In this document: piece by piece, positions 8,767-17,137 of the stretch
Layout of the letters: every line of letters starts with the position of its first letter
How positions within the stretch are numbered: position 1 is the stretch's first letter
DNA from: Bradyrhizobium huanghuaihaiense
Lineage (GTDB): Bacteria; Pseudomonadota; Alphaproteobacteria; Rhizobiales; Xanthobacteraceae
Reading direction: 5' to 3'
NCBI RefSeq assembly: GCF_007830635.1
Contig: NZ_VLLA01000006.1
Span: 1-64,000, forward strand
Length of the DNA stretch: 64,000 nt
Program-made: the position numbers and the translations under genes
Notes under the pieces: generated by a model
What the model saw: the letters and a program-made list of their open reading frames with translations, nothing else
The model's database searches: none
What the model was told of the DNA's origin: nothing

Positions 8767-9122
8767 GACATCATCCGGCCGCTCTTGGCGCGGGCCGGCT
8801 CCATCGATGGACGCAAGTCGGCCGCAAGGGCCGGGACGGCGTCACGTAAGACTGATTTTGACTTGGGAAGAGGAGCGATCGGGACGAAGCGCCCAATCGA
8901 ATCTGGCGGAGGAGGCCTCTAACAGGCCGCGTACATACCGAACCAGGAGATCATCGAGCGCGGGCGTACGATCTGCGAGTGCGACGAAATCATGCAAATC
9001 TCCCCGGTTCGAATGAATGAGGTGCGCTTTATAGATGTGCCGTGGGAGATTTGCAACGGGGCCCACGCGAGATCACGGATGAGTGTTGCAATTTGGTCCG
9101 GGGCGCCGCTTCACACTCCACC
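8767..9122. other. Gene-free spacer upstream of the ABC exporter
   Basis: About 355 bases with no supported gene. A 74-codon frame on the minus strand (8842-9066) has no recognisable homology, no signal features and no strong ribosome site. The promoter of the ABC gene should lie in the left part, but no convincing hexamers are seen. Confidence 0.4.
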
Positions 9123-9224
9123 GTCATTCCCCGCGAAGGCGGGGAATCCAGTACGCCGCGGCCAGCCGGCTCAATCACAACTGTCTCGGCGTACTGGATC
9201 GCCCGGTCGAGGCCGGGCGATGAC
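9123..9224. repeat. Three-hairpin palindromic repeat (Bradyrhizobium-type interspersed element)
   Basis: The unit begins GTCATTCCCCGC and ends GGGCGATGAC. It folds as a clover: the left arm has ATTCCCCGC/GCGGGGAAT, the right arm ATCGCCCGG/CCGGGCGAT. The base pairs TCCAGTACGCCG (9147-9158) with CGGCGTACTGGA (9187-9198), a perfect 12-bp match. The GTCAT and ATGAC ends also pair. Such compact elements are dispersed in many copies in Bradyrhizobium genomes (general knowledge, not checked here). Confidence 0.75.
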
Positions 9225-9242
9225 ACCGATTGTGTGTCCCGA

Positions 9243-10826
9243 TTAATGCGCGTCGCCACCGCCGGCGAGCGAGGCCGGCTTGTTCAGCAGCGTGACCAGC
9301 AGGCTGAGGCCGAGATAGAACACCGTCAGCACGAAGAAGGCATCGCCAAAGCTCATCACCACGGCCTGGCGGTGCACGATCTGGCTGAGCTGCTTCATCG
9401 CCATCAGCGTGGAATCGCCAAGCCCCTGGAATTTCTGCTGGAGCATGGTCAGGGTTTCGGTCGCGGTCGCGTTGCCCCAGGTCACGCGCTCCTGCAGGCG
9501 CGTGATGTGCAAATCGGTGCGGTCGTTCAGCACGGTGTTGATGACGGCGAGCCCGACCGCGCCGCCGAGGTTGCGCATCAGGTTGAACAGGCCGCTCGCG
9601 TTCTTCACCCGGTCTGGCGCCAGCGTGCCGAGCGCGATGTTGTTGGTCGGCACCATCGCGAACATCATGCCGATGCCGCGCAGGATCTGCGGCACCAGCA
9701 ACTCGAAGAAATCGTAGTCGCGCGTGATCCAGGTCATCTGGTAGGAGCCGATCGCGAACACGACGAGGCCGAACGCGATCATGTAGCGCATGTCGATCTT
9801 GACCATGAGCCGGCCGACCAGCGGGGCGACCAGGAACATGGTGATGCCCGAGACGAACATGGTCTCGCCGATCATCAGCGCGCTGTAGCCGCGCACCTCG
9901 GCGAGATAGCGCGGATAGATGTAGGTCAGGCCGTAGAGGCCGATGCCGATGCAGAACTGCAAGACGCAGCCGACCGCGAAATTGCGGTTGGAGAAGGTGC
10001 GCAAATTGACGATCGGCTCGGCCGCCGTGAACACGCGCCAGAAGAAGGCGATCGCCGAGATGGCGCAGATCCAGGCGCAGATCGCCACCGACGTGTCCTG
10101 CATCCATTCGTGTTGCGGACCTTCTTCCAGCACATATTCCAGCGTGCCGAGGAAGCCGGCCATGAACAAGAGGCCCCACCAGTCGAAGCGGTCGAGCAGC
10201 TCGAAATGCGGCTCGTCGAAATCGACCAGCGCCAGCACGCCGAGCGAGATGCCGATGCCGGGCACGACGTTGATGAAGAACAGCCAGTTCCACGACATCG
10301 CGTCGGTGATGTAGCCGCCGACCGTCGGCCCGATCGTCGGAGCCAAGGTCGCGACCAGCCCGATGATGGGACCGACGATATGGAATTTCGTGCGCGGGAA
10401 CACCGTGTAGGCCGAGGCGAATACGGTCGGGATCATGCCGGCGCCGAGGAAACCCTGCAGCGCGCGCCAGAGGATCATCTCCTCGATCGTGGTGGCGAAG
10501 CCGCAGAGCAGGCTCGAGACCGTGAAGCCGGCCGCCGAGATCGCGAACAGCAGCCGCGTGCCGAAGGCGCGCGACAGAAAGCCCGATAGCGGAATCGCGA
10601 TCACCTCGGCGATCAGATAGGCGGTCTGGACCCAGGCGACTTCGCTCGAGCTTGCAGAAAGACCTGCCTGGATTTCGCTGAGAGACGCCGAGACGATCTG
10701 GATGTCCAGGATCGACATGAACATCCCGAACACCATGATGATGAACGCGAACAGCCGCTTCGGCGCGATGCGCTCCGAAGCGGGGTTCGCCATCATGGCG
10801 GGTGAAGCGGTCGTGGCGTTGGCCAT
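9243..10826 (-). CDS. MFS drug efflux permease, DHA2 (EmrB/QacA) family
   Basis: A 527-residue permease with 14 predicted helices, starting after a short cytosolic tail. Family motifs include LDIQIVSASLSEIQAGL in helix 1 (about 40-56), WVQTAYLIAE (about 64) and the ALQGFLGAGMIPTVFA region (about 119-134) at helix 4-5. It is the inner-membrane pump of a tripartite EmrAB-type system powered by the proton gradient. It lies 28 nt downstream of the membrane-fusion gene in the same operon, whose divergent TetR regulator very probably controls it. Confidence 0.92.
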   Translation of the reverse strand: MANATTASPAMMANPASERIAPKRLFAFIIMVFGMFMSILDIQIVSASLSEIQAGLSASSSEVAWVQTAYLIAEVIAIPLSGFLSRAFGTRLLFAISAAGFTVSSLLCGFATTIEEMILWRALQGFLGAGMIPTVFASAYTVFPRTKFHIVGPIIGLVATLAPTIGPTVGGYITDAMSWNWLFFINVVPGIGISLGVLALVDFDEPHFELLDRFDWWGLLFMAGFLGTLEYVLEEGPQHEWMQDTSVAICAWICAISAIAFFWRVFTAAEPIVNLRTFSNRNFAVGCVLQFCIGIGLYGLTYIYPRYLAEVRGYSALMIGETMFVSGITMFLVAPLVGRLMVKIDMRYMIAFGLVVFAIGSYQMTWITRDYDFFELLVPQILRGIGMMFAMVPTNNIALGTLAPDRVKNASGLFNLMRNLGGAVGLAVINTVLNDRTDLHITRLQERVTWGNATATETLTMLQQKFQGLGDSTLMAMKQLSQIVHRQAVVMSFGDAFFVLTVFYLGLSLLVTLLNKPASLAGGGDAH

Positions 10827-10854
10827 GGTCTGACCTCGCAGCGCTCGGGTTATG

Positions 10855-12165
10855 CTACTGCGGATGGATCATGGTGGGATCGTCGAGATCGACCTCGCTG
10901 TCGGCGTCGGCCGCGCCCTTGTTGGTGTCGACAGTGGCGTAGACCGACATGCCGGCGCGGAGCAGGTTCTGCTTGGCCACCGACTTCGGCACGCGAATGC
11001 GGACCGGCACGCGCTGCACGATCTTGGTGAAATTGCCGGTGGCGTTGTCGGGCGGCAGCAGCGTGAACACCGAGCCTGCGCCCGCCGCGATGCTGTCGAC
11101 GACGCCGGAGAACTTGCGCATGCCATAGGCATCGACCTTGATCGTCACCGGCTGGCCGGGACGGATGCGCTTGAGCTGCGTCTCCTTGAAGTTGGCGTCG
11201 ATATAGACCTCGTCGAGCGGGACGACGTTGCCGAGCCGCTGGCCGACCGCGACGAAGTCGCCGGCATTGACCAGGCGGTTGGAGAACGTGCCGCTCACCG
11301 GCGCGCGCACCGCGGTGAAGGCGAGGTCGCGCTCGGCCTTGGCGAGCGAGGTCTTGAGCTCGGCGAGCTGCGCCTGCGCTTCGGCCTGCTGCGCCTTGGC
11401 GACATCCACATTACTGACCGCGACGTCATAGGCGGCCTGCGCGGCCTTGACCGCGGCGGCGCCCTGGTCGCGTCCGGCTTCCGAGCTCTCGAAGGTGGCG
11501 CGCGAGGCAAAGCCCTTGCTGCTCAGCGCCTGCTGGCGCTCATAATCGAGGTCGGCGCGCTTGAGGCCCGCTTCGGCCGAGACGAGCTGCGCCTTGGCCT
11601 GGGCGACCTGGCTGTCGAGGGCTGCGACCTGGCGGCCGATGCGATCGATCGTCGCCTGCTGGGTCGCGATCTTGGTCGCTGCGGCATCGACCGCGATCTT
11701 GTAGTCGCCGTCGTCGATGCGGAGGATGATGTCGCCGGCGCGCACCGTCGTGTTGTCGCCGGCAAGGATCGAGGAGATGTGGCCGGCAACGCGCGCGCCC
11801 AGCATGGTGTTGTTGGCGCGCACATAGGCGTCGTCGGTCGAGATGTAGAAGCGGCCGACCAGCGTGTAATAGCCGGCATAGCTCGCGGCCGCGAGCGCCA
11901 GCACGAGACCGACACCCATCAGCACGAATTTGCGCTTGCCGGGTTTCGGCGCGCCGGCAGCGGGCGCGTCCGGCGCAGGGGCCGGTTTGTCCGTTACGGG
12001 GGTCTCGGGCGCCTCGCTGCGGCGCTTGGTTTCCTCGGCCACATGGGAGCGCAACTGCTCGGCAAGGGCCGCGGGCGTCTCGGCCGCAGCCGCATCGTTC
12101 GCCGACATCGTCTCCACCGTTTCCTGGCGAATGACCCGCGCAGCCTGGTCTCTCGATACGGCCAT
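10855..12165 (-). CDS. HlyD/EmrA-type membrane-fusion protein
   Basis: A 436-residue periplasmic adaptor. It has a long Ala/Pro-rich cytosolic N-terminus and one transmembrane helix at about 82-102. A biotinyl-lipoyl-like half (YISTDDAYVRANNTMLGARV) is followed by a long coiled-coil hairpin (about 175-290, rich in A, Q, K) and the second lipoyl half with RAPVSGTFSNRLVNAG. The start at 12165 has GGGGAGG 5 nt upstream; a longer frame to 12243 would overlap the operator. It links the EmrB-like permease to an outer-membrane channel, which is not encoded here. Confidence 0.92.
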   Translation of the reverse strand: MAVSRDQAARVIRQETVETMSANDAAAAETPAALAEQLRSHVAEETKRRSEAPETPVTDKPAPAPDAPAAGAPKPGKRKFVLMGVGLVLALAAASYAGYYTLVGRFYISTDDAYVRANNTMLGARVAGHISSILAGDNTTVRAGDIILRIDDGDYKIAVDAAATKIATQQATIDRIGRQVAALDSQVAQAKAQLVSAEAGLKRADLDYERQQALSSKGFASRATFESSEAGRDQGAAAVKAAQAAYDVAVSNVDVAKAQQAEAQAQLAELKTSLAKAERDLAFTAVRAPVSGTFSNRLVNAGDFVAVGQRLGNVVPLDEVYIDANFKETQLKRIRPGQPVTIKVDAYGMRKFSGVVDSIAAGAGSVFTLLPPDNATGNFTKIVQRVPVRIRVPKSVAKQNLLRAGMSVYATVDTNKGAADADSEVDLDDPTMIHPQ

Positions 12166-12241
12166 AAAGGCCTCCCCAAAAAAAGCGCGACCAGGGACCG
12201 CCGCCTCGCGGCCTGTTCCCTCTCGCTCATTTCCAAATATC

Positions 12242-12264
12242 ATTGACCGAACCGTTCGGTCAAT
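12242..12264. promoter_or_regulatory. Perfect palindromic operator for the TetR-type regulator
   Basis: ATTGACCGAA (12242-12251) and TTCGGTCAAT (12255-12264) are exact reverse complements around the spacer CCG. The site lies between the divergent emrA-like and tetR-like genes, about 80 nt before the pump start and 100 nt before the regulator start. TTGACCGAAC-type dyads are classic TetR/AcrR operators, so autoregulation plus repression of the pump is the likely logic. Confidence 0.7.
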
Positions 12265-12364
12265 ATAGATAATATTACCGGGCCGGGACCCTACTGGCCC
12301 GAATCCTTTATTTGCGTTTCATAGGTCGGCACCTCGCCCAGAAACCTTCCGAGACCCTGAACCA

Positions 12365-13000
12365 ATGGTTGTAGCTGCCGGCGAACATCTGCACGTCATC
12401 CAGGAGGAGGACAGCTCCAAGCGCCGCCAGATCCTCGACGGCGCCCGCAAGGTGTTCATGGATCTCGGTTTCGACGGCGCCAGCATGGGCGAGATCGCGC
12501 GCGCCGCGCAGGTCTCCAAGGGCACGCTCTACGTCTACTTCGCCGACAAATGCGCGCTGTTCGAAGCCATCCTCGAGCAGGAAGCGCTCCAGCACGGCCA
12601 GGTCGTGTTCAATTTCGATCCGGTGCGCGATGCCGAGACCACGCTGAAGGAGTTCGGCCGGGCCTACATCCACCTGCTGTGCCGCCCCGGCGGCGGATCA
12701 GCGATCCGCACCGTGATGGCGATCGCCGAGCGCATGCCCGATGTCGGCCGCCGCTACTATGCGCGGGTGCTGGACAAGACCATCAACCGCCTCTCCGACT
12801 ATCTCAAGATCCATGTCGCCTCCGGCGATCTCAGGATCGACGATTGCGACCTCGCAGCGTCGCAGTTCATGGAGCTGTGCAAGGCCTCGCTGTTCCTGCC
12901 CTTCGTGTTCCAGGCCGCGCCCGCACCGTCGGAAGAGCGCATGACCGAAGTGGTCGACAGCGCGACGCGGATGTTCCTGGCGGCGTACCGGGCGAAGTAG
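12365..13000 (+). CDS. TetR/AcrR family transcriptional regulator
   Basis: A 211-residue regulator. The N-terminal HTH at about 20-65 reads ILDGARKVFMDLGFDG ... IARAAQVSKGTLYVYFADK, a textbook TetR DNA-binding domain. The C-terminal 140 residues are the ligand-binding helical domain, of unknown specificity. It is divergent from the EmrA/EmrB-like pump with a perfect palindromic operator in between. It is therefore the likely local repressor of that pump, relieved by a toxic substrate. The gene after it starts 54 nt downstream. Confidence 0.93.
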   Translation: MVVAAGEHLHVIQEEDSSKRRQILDGARKVFMDLGFDGASMGEIARAAQVSKGTLYVYFADKCALFEAILEQEALQHGQVVFNFDPVRDAETTLKEFGRAYIHLLCRPGGGSAIRTVMAIAERMPDVGRRYYARVLDKTINRLSDYLKIHVASGDLRIDDCDLAASQFMELCKASLFLPFVFQAAPAPSEERMTEVVDSATRMFLAAYRAK

Positions 13001-13054
13001 CGGCAAGCGGGCCGCGCGTTGCGCGGGCCCGTCTCACGGCACTATATTTGAGCC

Positions 13055-13396
13055 ATGTCCCGTGATCTTCGCCCTCCGGTCGATATCCTTCATTACGAGA
13101 TCGTCCAGGAACAAGCTTCCGCGCTTGGACGGATGGGCCGCACGCTAGAACAGGCGCTGGCGCGTTTGCGCGAGTTCGACGCCGCCCACGCCGCCACGCC
13201 GACTGCGGCCTCGACGCAGCCGGCGAGGCGCGAGCTGGTGTTGGAAGCCGGCCAGGCGCTCTGGATGTTCGTGGTGCAGCGTGAGGCGACCGGCCTGCGC
13301 GACAGCCGCCACATTATGCGCACCTACAACGTCCCGGCCGAGGTGCAGCGCTGCATGGGGCTGGCCCCTGCACCGTCGAAGCAGGGATCGAAATGA
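13055..13396 (+). CDS. Conserved protein of unknown function
   Basis: A 113-residue soluble protein. Residues about 5-45 are predicted helical (ILHYEIVQEQASALGRMGRTLE), then an Ala/Thr-rich linker (about 46-60), then a helical end with LVLEAGQALWMFVVQREATG and MRTYNVPAEVQRCMG. Codon usage and composition match neighbouring backbone genes, and the frame is well isolated, so it is probably real. No catalytic motif is visible. It follows the tetR-like gene but lies beyond a GC-rich hairpin (13007-13030), so it may be separately transcribed. Confidence 0.65.
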   Translation: MSRDLRPPVDILHYEIVQEQASALGRMGRTLEQALARLREFDAAHAATPTAASTQPARRELVLEAGQALWMFVVQREATGLRDSRHIMRTYNVPAEVQRCMGLAPAPSKQGSK

Positions 13397-13412
13397 TTTT
13401 GCCGCGTCCGCC

Positions 13413-13481
13413 CGTAGCCCGCATGAGCGAAGCGACATGCGGGAACACCGTGCCCGGATCGCTTCGCTCATCCGGGCTACG
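13413..13481. repeat. Long inverted repeat, 23-bp arms
   Basis: The arm at 13413-13435 starts CGTAGCCCGCATGAGCG and matches the reverse complement of 13459-13481 (ending CATCCGGGCTACG) with one mismatch in 23. The loop is 23 nt. It lies between two convergent genes, where it may act as a bidirectional transcription barrier. The sequence type is unlike the repeats near 9.1 and 61.7 kb. Confidence 0.75.
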
Positions 13482-13487
13482 CGACCG

Positions 13488-14696
13488 TTAATCGTCCGCG
13501 TACTCGTCCTCTTCCTGCTTCCGCGTGCTCTTGCGCGTACCGAGCGAGCCGGTGACATAGGGATCGCGCCTGCCCGCGTAGGGATTGCGCTGCTGGGCGC
13601 GGCCCGCGACCTCTTCGCCTGAGACCGCGGCGGGCTGGCAGATCAGGCGGCGGCTGGCGCGGCGCATCAGATCGACGTGGATGTGATCGTAGTGATAGAC
13701 GTTCGACCCCGGCGCCAGCACCGTGGTGAAATGCGCGCACGCGCCCGACTGCACGTCGCGCAGAAAGCCCTGCTCTTCCGGCATGCCGCGCCAGCCGTCC
13801 TTCACGGTGACGCGGCGGCCGTCGGCGAGCACGAAGGCGGAGATGTCGAGCGCGTTGCCGAAGGCGTGCTCGGAGATGTGGGCATGCGAATTGCCGTTCA
13901 TGCCTCGGCAGGAATAGGCGGAGATCTGCTTGATCTCGGCGACGCGGACGCCGAACCAGCGCATCGCCGAGGGCTGCACGGTGTCGGCGAGCCAGCGGTC
14001 GAGTTCCGACACGATCGGACAGGCGAGCGTCGCGGTCGGCTTGATCGCGACGGGGCCGACGGCGGTGACGGGATTGCCCTGCGCCGGACCAAGGCGCGGC
14101 AGTGGCTGCTGTGCCGGCGCTTGTGAATAAGGCGCGGGACCGGGCTTCCGCGCCGGATAGCTCGGCGCATTCATGTAGCGCGCTGCGCCCGCGGCATCGG
14201 TGCCCTCGGGCGGCAGATCGATCTCGTCTTCCTGCGGTGCGACGCCGGGCGCGTTCAGCGACATCGGTCCGGACGGCGCACCGTAGCCCGAGGGCTGGCG
14301 CACTGCGCTGTCGGGATAGTTCGACCGCTGCGGATAGGACGATGCCGGATAATTCTGGCTCTGCGGGTAATTCGACTGCGGCTGCACCGGCCAGCGCGGC
14401 TGGTTGCCGATGCTGCCGGGCGGGCGCAACGTCTCGTCGGCAAAGCCGTAGCTGCTGGAGGCTTCGCCAATGGCGGCGACTTTCAGCGGATACTCCGCGC
14501 CGCACATGCCGGGCCCCGAGATCGGGTCGATGCGGACGATGTCCGCACTCTCCTTGACCGCGCCGGATTTCAGGCATGCGGCTTCCGCCTCGGCCCGCCA
14601 TGGTTCACGTTCGGCCTGGAAGAAGCCGCGTCCGCAACCCGCTAGCGAAACAAGGACGATGGAGCCGACGAGATACAAACGAACTCCGCGCGTCAT
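13488..14696 (-). CDS. Extensin-like C-terminal domain lipoprotein
   Basis: A 402-residue lipoprotein. The signal ends in the lipobox LAGC (cysteine at about 21). A Pro/Tyr/Ser-rich spacer (about 85-210) follows, then the extensin-like domain (about 225-350). Metal-ligand type motifs SEHAFGNALDIS and HYDHIHVD are present, the same His/Asp pattern as M15-like zinc peptidases. It is probably anchored in the envelope and acts on peptidoglycan; this is inferred from the fold class. A basic/acidic low-complexity tail (RKSTRKQEEDEYADD) ends it. It stands alone between two repeats. Confidence 0.88.
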   Translation of the reverse strand: MTRGVRLYLVGSIVLVSLAGCGRGFFQAEREPWRAEAEAACLKSGAVKESADIVRIDPISGPGMCGAEYPLKVAAIGEASSSYGFADETLRPPGSIGNQPRWPVQPQSNYPQSQNYPASSYPQRSNYPDSAVRQPSGYGAPSGPMSLNAPGVAPQEDEIDLPPEGTDAAGAARYMNAPSYPARKPGPAPYSQAPAQQPLPRLGPAQGNPVTAVGPVAIKPTATLACPIVSELDRWLADTVQPSAMRWFGVRVAEIKQISAYSCRGMNGNSHAHISEHAFGNALDISAFVLADGRRVTVKDGWRGMPEEQGFLRDVQSGACAHFTTVLAPGSNVYHYDHIHVDLMRRASRRLICQPAAVSGEEVAGRAQQRNPYAGRRDPYVTGSLGTRKSTRKQEEDEYADD

Positions 14697-14886
14697 GGAC
14701 GCACGTTCGGTGAATTTACTTAAAGACTCTTCAACACGTTGATTTCAGTGTTCTTTAACCATAGCGGGCGCGGCAGTGCGGACTGCTGACGATGACGAGC
14801 GACAGCGAGGCTGACTTTTTCGAAAAGAGACTTTCTGTTAACCATAAGGACTGCGCGCCAGGCAGCGCGCATGGAGGGACGACCTC

Positions 14887-14970
14887 ATGACGTTCGCCGG
14901 GAGACTGAGCGTAGTCACCGCGTACCTCGCCATGGCCTTCGTCGGCGCCATCGTGCTCGGCATGATCTAG
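14887..14970 (+). CDS. 27-residue single-pass membrane microprotein
   Basis: A short frame, MTFAGRLSVV ... VLGMI, with GGAGG 10 nt before the ATG. The product is a single hydrophobic helix (about 8-27) with a positive N-terminus. The purine-rich ribosome site and clean ATG-TAG frame argue for translation. Its partner and role are unknown. It sits alone in the gap between the extensin-like and DUF2147 genes. Confidence 0.5.
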   Translation: MTFAGRLSVVTAYLAMAFVGAIVLGMI

Positions 14971-15052
14971 CGCATCAGTCCGACCACACCACAGGCTGCC
15001 TTGCCCTCTTCCCTTCGTCAGGGAAGAGGCCGCGTGCGCACGTCGACAATAG

Positions 15053-15889
15053 CTACGACCGCACGTCCCACTGCCGCGACGTCGTGACCATCTTCTCCTG
15101 CTGCTCTTCAACGCGCGTCCAGTCGTTGCCCGAGCACCAGAAGCGGCCAATCGCGCAGGCCTCGACATGAAGCGTGCCGGAGCTCTTCAGCGTGATCTTC
15201 CCGTAATAGGTGCTCCCGCTGGAGCGGCTGTAGATGCTGCCGGTCCAGACGTCGTGCGATTTCGGCTTCATGTTGACGAGCACGCTCTCGCCCCGGCTCG
15301 ACGTCTCGGTGAGCGCATAGCCGCACAGCGCAGGGCCGCAGCGCTCGATGCGAACCGTGCCCTTGGCACCGTCGCTCTCCCACTCCCCCAGCGGCAAATA
15401 GGTCGCCTCGTCGTCTCGGCGCTGTGCGACCGTTGTGCCTTGGCTGCTCTCCACGCGCGGCGGATCGACCCTCTGCAGGTCAACCCGTGGCGGATTGGGA
15501 CTCGGCGCCTCAACTCTTGCTGCCTCGAGTTTCTGCGCCGGCGGCGGCACGACAGGCTGTGACGTCGTGGCGGCAAGGACGGGGGCCGATGGTGCCGGTG
15601 GCGGGGCGACCCCAGACGGCTGCGGCGGCCGGACCGAAGCGGCCGGACTGGCCGGCGGCGGCACCTGGACAATCGGTGCGGGCGGCGCGACCGGTCTCGT
15701 GTTGACGTCTTCCCTCAACCGAAGACTGCGGCTGGACACCGAAACACAGGCGGCGGATCGGCAATTCCTGGGCGCCTCGATATGGAACCGGTGACCGCCG
15801 ATCGAGAAGGCGTAGGAACCGGCCTGGGCCGCGGGCGCCATCGCTGTCAGTACGATCGATAGGCCAAGCGAAGTCGCAAGCCGCTGCAT
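15053..15889 (-). CDS. Secreted DUF2147 protein with long proline-rich linker (paralogue A)
   Basis: A 278-residue exported protein. The signal peptide is about 1-23 (MQRLATSLGLSIVLTAMAP, cleavage after AQA). A short conserved domain follows (YAFSIGGHRFHIEAPRNC, about 26-43), then a Pro/Ala/Val-rich linker (about 68-165). The DUF2147-type C-terminal domain comes last (GEWESDGAKGTVRIERCGPALCGYAL ... shown here in part). Paired cysteines suggest disulfides. The start at 15889 has GGAGG 6 nt upstream. It is divergent from its paralogue at 16085. Its function in the envelope is unknown. Confidence 0.83.
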   Translation of the reverse strand: MQRLATSLGLSIVLTAMAPAAQAGSYAFSIGGHRFHIEAPRNCRSAACVSVSSRSLRLREDVNTRPVAPPAPIVQVPPPASPAASVRPPQPSGVAPPPAPSAPVLAATTSQPVVPPPAQKLEAARVEAPSPNPPRVDLQRVDPPRVESSQGTTVAQRRDDEATYLPLGEWESDGAKGTVRIERCGPALCGYALTETSSRGESVLVNMKPKSHDVWTGSIYSRSSGSTYYGKITLKSSGTLHVEACAIGRFWCSGNDWTRVEEQQEKMVTTSRQWDVRS

Positions 15890-16084
15890 CGGCGCCTCCA
15901 GTCGTGTCGCGACGAGGTTACGCAGGACGAGCCGGGGCTGAATGTGCGCTGCCTCACCCAGACGCGCGCGAGCCGTTGTGACGTCCGTCACGGAAGGCGG
16001 GACCGGCCCGGCATAGGGTCGAACCACGCTTCATCCACCAGCGACTTCAGTCCATCTCGGGACCGCGCCCTTTCGGAGGTTGTC

Positions 16085-16867
16085 ATGAACAAGCTCACCA
16101 TCGCCGCCACCGCGCTCTTCCTCGCTTCGACCGCCGCCGCGCATGCCGGCAATTCGATCTCGTTCCAGATCGAGGGCCAGCACATCCGCATCGAGACGCC
16201 GCGCAACTGCGCCTCGCTCGATTGCGTCACCATCGTTGCGCCGGGCCTGTCGGACAAGCCGATCAAGCTGAACAACATCAACCTGAAGGGCCTCGGCGGC
16301 CCCAAGGACGATGACGTCGACACCACGCCGGCTCCGGCCACGGCCACCCAGCCCGCGCCGGCTCCGGTGCAGCAGCAGCCCGTGCAGCAGGCGCCGGTTC
16401 AGGCGACCGCACCGGCCGCTCCCGTTGTTGCTCCCGCCGGGCCCGCGCCGACCGTTGCCGCCGCTCCGGCCGCCACCTACGACAACGCGGCCCAGCCCGC
16501 GCCTGTCGCGGCTCCCGCTGCGGCTGCGCCGGTCGCAGTCGCTCCCGCACCGGCTCCCGTTGCCGCCGCGCCCGTGGCCGCCCCGAACTCACCGATCGGC
16601 GTGTGGGCGACCGAGGAGAACAAGGGCAATGTCCGCGTCGAGCAGTGCGGCGCCAATCTCTGCGGCTATGCCCAGAAGACCAACGAGCGCATCCTGATCA
16701 ACATGAAGCCCGATGGTGCGAAGTGGAGCGGCCGCATCCACGATCCCGACTCCGGCCGCAACTACGACTCCACGATCGCGATGAAGGGCCCGAACGCACT
16801 GCGCGTGCAGGGCTGCGCCTTCGGCGGCATGTTCTGCGGCGGCCAGACCTGGAAGCGCGTGAGCTGA
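16085..16867 (+). CDS. Secreted DUF2147 protein with Ala/Pro-rich linker (paralogue B)
   Basis: A 260-residue exported protein. Signal peptide is about 1-22 (ends AAAHA), then ISFQIEGQHIRIETPRNC, clearly the same domain as in paralogue A. An Ala/Pro/Val/Gln repeat linker (about 85-175) follows, then the C-terminal domain (GVWATEENKGNVRVEQCG, LCGYAQK, ILINMKPDGAKWSG). GGAGG lies 6 nt before the ATG at 16085. The two genes are a divergent tandem pair born by duplication, whose linkers have diverged far more than the domains. Confidence 0.85.
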   Translation: MNKLTIAATALFLASTAAAHAGNSISFQIEGQHIRIETPRNCASLDCVTIVAPGLSDKPIKLNNINLKGLGGPKDDDVDTTPAPATATQPAPAPVQQQPVQQAPVQATAPAAPVVAPAGPAPTVAAAPAATYDNAAQPAPVAAPAAAAPVAVAPAPAPVAAAPVAAPNSPIGVWATEENKGNVRVEQCGANLCGYAQKTNERILINMKPDGAKWSGRIHDPDSGRNYDSTIAMKGPNALRVQGCAFGGMFCGGQTWKRVS

Positions 16868-16982
16868 CGCGCGGAGCGCGTCATCCCTATTGCGCAATTG
16901 CGCAATGGGGGCGATGCAAAGCATCGAACCCGGGATCTCTCGCAGCAAGCTCGCACTACAATTTCGAGATTCCGGGTTCGCG
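16866..16982. repeat. Composite palindromic repeat after paralogue B
   Basis: Three nested structures occur. A 7-bp hairpin GACGCGC/GCGCGTC lies at 16866-16882. A perfect 18-bp palindrome ATTGCGCAATTGCGCAAT lies at 16889-16906. A long inverted pair joins CGAACCCGGGATCTC (16925-16939) with GAGATTCCGGGTTCG (16966-16980), one mismatch in 15. It is a third repeat type in this backbone segment, and the first hairpin may also terminate the gene before it. Confidence 0.65.
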
Positions 16983-17137
16983 CTATCGCGCGCCCCGGAA
17001 TGACGAGCAACGGGGCGCCACGTCCCTCGCAGGACGTGGCTCTTGAGCATTTCCCCCCATGCGACGTTCATCCGCCATTCAGCCTCAGACGGCTGATATC
17101 GGTCGATCTCGCCTCGCGTTCTCACCGGGACATCCTC

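Noticed and set aside
8842..9066. 74-codon minus-strand frame upstream of the ABC exporter
   Set aside because: No family resemblance, no good ribosome site and an adjacent dispersed repeat; kept only as part of the spacer.
16898..17137. N-terminal extension of the FecR-domain protein
   Set aside because: The extension translates the repeat element and would bury the signal peptide.
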